DNA from: Acinetobacter proteolyticus
GTDB lineage: Bacteria > Pseudomonadota > Gammaproteobacteria > Pseudomonadales > Moraxellaceae
Length of the DNA: 64,000 bases
Direction: 5' to 3'
NCBI RefSeq assembly: GCF_000367945.1
Contig: NZ_KB849179.1
Span: 2,439,149-2,503,148, forward strand
Each line of letters starts with the position of its first letter. Positions within the stretch are counted from its first letter, which is position 1. The position numbers and the translations under genes were made by a program. This document shows positions 61,256 through 64,000 of the stretch, piece by piece. The notes under the pieces are model-generated. The model was not told where the DNA came from and searched no databases. It was given only the letters and a program-made list of their open reading frames with translations.

Positions 61256-62113
61256 TTATTCACCCACCAACCAACGCACTGCAGCATGTCCACCATTTTC
61301 ACTCATGCGCAAATGTGGAAATAACCATTGTAATGCTTGATCCGCATCTTCTGAGAACTTCCAAGGTGGGTTAATCACCAATAAGCCACAACCATTCAAT
61401 CCGACTGGGGTATCATCTGGCCACACACAAATTTCACAAATGAGCTGACGGCGAATACCCGTTTTCATCATTTTCTTTTCAAAACGTTCAATCATGGCGC
61501 GATCTTTGATTGGATACCACACTGCAAATACACCTGTTGGCCATTTTTTATGTGCGGCTTGGAGTATTTCAACCAGTTGCGGGAAATCTTTACGCTCAAT
61601 TTCATAAGGTGGGTCAATCATGACCAATCCGCGCTTTTCTTTCGGCGGAATGACACCCATCAGGCCTTCATAGAAATCGCGCTCATGCAAGCCCGCACGT
61701 TTATCACGAATATTAAAATACAATTGTTGAAACACATCACGCTGCATTTCAAATATAGTCGCTTTATCAATATCACGCAGGGCTTCAAGCGCAAACCAAG
61801 GTGAACCTGGATAAGCACCTTTACCCGAACCTGCACGCATATCTTCAACAATTTTAAGATATTGTTTGACACCTTCAGGCGCATTACGTTTAATCGAATC
61901 GTCAAGCTTGACCAAACGATGGATACCCGTTAAGAATTCACCTGATTTTTGTGCTTCCGACGTAGATAAATCATATTTACCTGCACCACCATGGGTATCG
62001 ATATATCGATAAGGTTTATCTTTAGCATTTAAACGAGCGAGCAGTTGAAGCAAAAGTACATGCTTCATAACATCGGCAAAGTTACCCGCATGGAAATGGT
62101 GACGGTAATTCAT
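61256..62113 (-). CDS. rlmJ: 23S rRNA (adenine2030-N6)-methyltransferase
   Basis: The protein has 285 residues. It starts with the conserved MNYRHHFHAGNFADVMKH and has the catalytic MIDPPYE motif. It modifies A2030 of 23S rRNA. Length normal. It lies 38 bases from pssA on the same strand. Confidence 0.97.
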   Translation of the reverse strand: MNYRHHFHAGNFADVMKHVLLLQLLARLNAKDKPYRYIDTHGGAGKYDLSTSEAQKSGEFLTGIHRLVKLDDSIKRNAPEGVKQYLKIVEDMRAGSGKGAYPGSPWFALEALRDIDKATIFEMQRDVFQQLYFNIRDKRAGLHERDFYEGLMGVIPPKEKRGLVMIDPPYEIERKDFPQLVEILQAAHKKWPTGVFAVWYPIKDRAMIERFEKKMMKTGIRRQLICEICVWPDDTPVGLNGCGLLVINPPWKFSEDADQALQWLFPHLRMSENGGHAAVRWLVGE

Positions 62114-62231
62114 GTTGACAATTTATTCCTCAATTCAGCAGATAGTTTAACATGAAAGAAAAAAGTATTCTTTAGCGTTGATGTGATCGTCTAAAATTGT
62201 CCTGTAATCAAACCGATGTCACTGGAGTGCT

Positions 62232-62858
62232 ATGCAAGCAACCTCTCTCCCCCAAGCCTTTAATCTTCAATCTTGGAATTTGGACCAAGTGCTGAATGAT
62301 TTAAATGACTTTGGTTTTGCCTTGATTGATCAAGTCTATTCAGATGAATATGTACAAGCACTTGCACATGAATGTAGCGCTCATCTTGCCGAATTCAGAG
62401 CAGCAGGGATACAAAATGGCGTGGTCAGCCATATCCGCAGTGATCATATTCTATGGATTGATGGACAACTGCCGATTGCACAACAACATCTACAGACGCT
62501 AGAGCATTTATCGCAAGCGTTGAATCAGGCCTTCTATTTGGGTATTAAAGAAGTTGAGGCCCATTTTGCCTGTTATAACGCAGGAGAATTTTATGCTTTG
62601 CATCGAGATAATCCGCAGCAGAAGAATGACCGCATGATTTCAACCGTGTTCTATTTGCATGAAAACTGGCAAGAGGATTGGGGTGGTCAATTACGATTGC
62701 AGGATAAGCATGATCAATGGCATATCATCCAACCGCAACCGAATCGTCTGGCTATTTTTCAAAGTGACGTCTTGCACGAAGTCCTGCTTTCCAAACAGCA
62801 GCGTTTATCGATCACCGCATGGTTACGCAGTGGCAGTTCTATTTGGAATCAGAACTAA
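62232..62858 (+). CDS. 2OG-Fe(II) oxygenase (SM-20/prolyl-hydroxylase-like)
   Basis: The protein has 208 residues. The metal triad is HRD (FYALHRDNPQQKNDRMIS) and a late His in FQSDVLHEVLLSKQQRLSI, followed by the Arg that binds 2-oxoglutarate. Related to PKHD/SM-20 hydroxylases. Substrate unknown. Divergent from rlmJ; good GGAGTG ribosome-binding site. Confidence 0.9.
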   Translation: MQATSLPQAFNLQSWNLDQVLNDLNDFGFALIDQVYSDEYVQALAHECSAHLAEFRAAGIQNGVVSHIRSDHILWIDGQLPIAQQHLQTLEHLSQALNQAFYLGIKEVEAHFACYNAGEFYALHRDNPQQKNDRMISTVFYLHENWQEDWGGQLRLQDKHDQWHIIQPQPNRLAIFQSDVLHEVLLSKQQRLSITAWLRSGSSIWNQN

Positions 62859-62921
62859 GACCTTTAAATTACTAAAAACAACCTTATATATCACGCATAA
62901 CTGACGATTTTGGATCAATGA

Positions 62922-63449
62922 ATGTCAAATGAAACTAAACAAGTGGTTGCTCGAATTGGTGAAACTGACCAGCGCTTTTTAGAGGGCAATACGCCTGAAC
63001 TTGCTTTAGAACGTGCAGACCTGCGTTTACAACTGGTCATGCTCAGTCATGTTCGTCAGGAACAGTTACATTTCTTGCAAGAAGCCATCGTATTACTTGA
63101 GCAGGCTCGCATTGAATATGACGAAATGCCACTGAGTTTATATTTAAATTTGTCGTTGTATTTAGCCAAAGCCTACATGATTTATTTTGAGTTGACTAAA
63201 GAACAACGCTTTGCCTTGATTACCCAACAGATTTTAAAACCTTTGGCACATCATGAGCATTTAGACATTTACTTCTTCTTGGCTTATGCTTCGGCTGCCA
63301 AACAAGAACTCGCACTCACACGACACTGGTTAAAAAAATACGTGTCTTGTCTAGAGCATGATTTAGAATTATTGCAACAACATCCAGCCTTTGTTTTTGC
63401 GCATCAAGAAGAATGGTTTAAAACCCTCATTCGAAATAAAGCTCACTAA
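62922..63449 (+). CDS. Hypothetical helical protein
   Basis: The protein has 175 residues, strongly helical and Leu/Gln/Glu rich (RADLRLQLVMLSHVRQEQLH). No signal peptide, no membrane segment. Looks like a TPR-like adaptor or helical bundle, but no family recognised. Starts 63 bases after the oxygenase gene and its stop overlaps the terminator. Confidence 0.75.
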   Translation: MSNETKQVVARIGETDQRFLEGNTPELALERADLRLQLVMLSHVRQEQLHFLQEAIVLLEQARIEYDEMPLSLYLNLSLYLAKAYMIYFELTKEQRFALITQQILKPLAHHEHLDIYFFLAYASAAKQELALTRHWLKKYVSCLEHDLELLQQHPAFVFAHQEEWFKTLIRNKAH

Positions 63450-63463
63450 TGTGAGCTTTATTT
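63434..63463 (+). terminator. Terminator
   Basis: AAATAAAGCTCAC-N4-GTGAGCTTTATTT with a T run on the plus strand. It overlaps the stop codon of the upstream gene. Confidence 0.92.
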
Positions 63464-63480
63464 TTAATTGGGCGAATGAA

Positions 63481-63723
63481 TTATCTAGTGCTATCCACAT
63501 GTAATTGCTGATTCAGCTCATCAATCACAATCGCCCACTCATCATCTTTATCCCAGTGGCTTTTGAGAAAATCACGCTGCCCTGCACTCCAAAATTCAGC
63601 TTCATGCAGTTTTTGATCAGCACTCAGTTGGTGGGTTTTCACAAAGTTTTCGATTGCTGCCTCATCAGCCCCAAGCCCGAGTTGTTCGAATAAAAGCTCA
63701 AGTGTCGGTTGCTGTTCAAACAT
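63481..63723 (-). CDS. DUF2789-family protein
   Basis: The protein has 80 residues and fits DUF2789: MFEQQPTLELLFEQLGL, then WSAGQRDFLKSHWDKDDEWA. Acidic, cytoplasmic, no known activity. ATG 63723 follows GGAG; the longer frame adds only an atypical stretch. Confidence 0.88.
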   Translation of the reverse strand: MFEQQPTLELLFEQLGLGADEAAIENFVKTHQLSADQKLHEAEFWSAGQRDFLKSHWDKDDEWAIVIDELNQQLHVDSTR

Positions 63724-63834
63724 TGTTATTCTCCAAATCATGTCCTTTATCGAAATAATCTAACAGCAAACCACCTTGGCATGCAGCGATAGGTCTATAT
63801 TTTCTTGTTGTTTTTTGTGTTTATTGGCATAAAA

Positions 63835-63859
63835 AAAGCACTCTCTAGGAGAGTGCTTT
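63835..63859 (-). terminator. Terminator of mdh
   Basis: AAAGCACTCTC-N3-GAGAGTGCTTT followed on the minus strand by seven T. 21 bases beyond the mdh stop. Confidence 0.92.
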
Positions 63860-63879
63860 CAATTTATCAAAAAGATAAA

Positions 63880-64000
63880 TTATTTTACCATGTCAGCAAT
63901 TGCTGCACGCTCTTCTTCAAGCTCGTTCAGCGTGAAGTTGATACGTTCACGGCTGAACTCGTCAATTTCTAAGCCTTGAACGATTTTGTATTCACCGTTT
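63880..64000 (-). CDS. mdh: Malate dehydrogenase, C-terminal end
   Basis: Only the last 39 codons are in the window. The reading includes [20 protein letters not shown] and ends [11 protein letters not shown], the C terminus of the MDH type found in Acinetobacter and beta/gammaproteobacteria. It interconverts malate and oxaloacetate in the TCA cycle. The rest lies beyond the right edge. Confidence 0.92.

Overview
The window looks like a stretch of an Acinetobacter chromosome. The rRNA sequences, the gene neighbourhoods (yibN-grxC-secB, ilvI-ilvH-ilvC, macA-macB-OMF), the low GC content and proteins such as FabI, YajQ and the Mdh C terminus all fit that genus. The species cannot be settled from the sequence alone. 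Most of the window is ordinary core genome. No prophage, insertion sequence, CRISPR array or integrase was seen. Layout: 1-3374 is the N-terminal part of a large trimeric autotransporter adhesin (minus strand, running off the left edge), divergent from an AraC-type regulator. Between the regulator and the next operon lie two tandem copies of a short terminator-like, small-RNA-like element. Next come an arsenic operon (arsC-arsR-acr3) with overlapping palindromic operators, some small unknown genes, and an XRE regulator/membrane protein pair with two palindromic sites at its promoter. Positions 8.7-12.1 kb hold a PhaC-like hydrolase and an MHYT-GGDEF-EAL c-di-GMP protein preceded by a possible 29-codon ORF. 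Positions 12.4-15.8 kb hold the ilvI-ilvH-ilvC branched-chain amino acid operon, with a REP-like element inside it. Positions 16.3-26.8 kb hold a DUF4124 protein, leuS, lptE, holA, a sirtuin and a MacAB-type tripartite exporter. Positions 27-33 kb hold an orphan 150-residue protein, fabI, a Bax-inhibitor-1-like protein, orn, rsgA, yibN, grxC and secB. Positions 33.2-35.6 kb form a compact minus-strand alkylation-damage operon: a truncated Ada (AraC HTH plus O6-alkylguanine transferase), a 2OG-Fe(II) dioxygenase, a free-standing Ada-type metal-binding domain that lacks the usual methyl-acceptor cysteine, and AlkB. This is the most unusual functional unit in the window. Positions 35.7-50.8 kb hold cytochrome b562, coaBC, radC, a bestrophin, an aldo/keto reductase with a divergent LysR regulator, a PHP nuclease, yciB, yciI, a YgiM-like protein without its SH3 domain, mnmC, two rhodanese or related proteins, yajQ, msrC, a YciA-type thioesterase, trxC and an alpha/beta hydrolase. 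Positions 51-53.2 kb encode an Ig-like-domain lipoprotein. Positions 53.5-59.1 kb are a complete rRNA operon on the minus strand (16S, tRNA-Ile, tRNA-Ala, 23S, 5S) with a recognisable promoter, terminator and RNase III-type processing stalks. The right end holds an unknown protein, pssA, rlmJ, a second small 2OG-Fe oxygenase, two small unknown proteins and the last 39 codons of mdh. Coordinates of protein starts were chosen from start codons, ribosome-binding sites and family alignment from memory. No database search was possible, so family names are recognition by motif.
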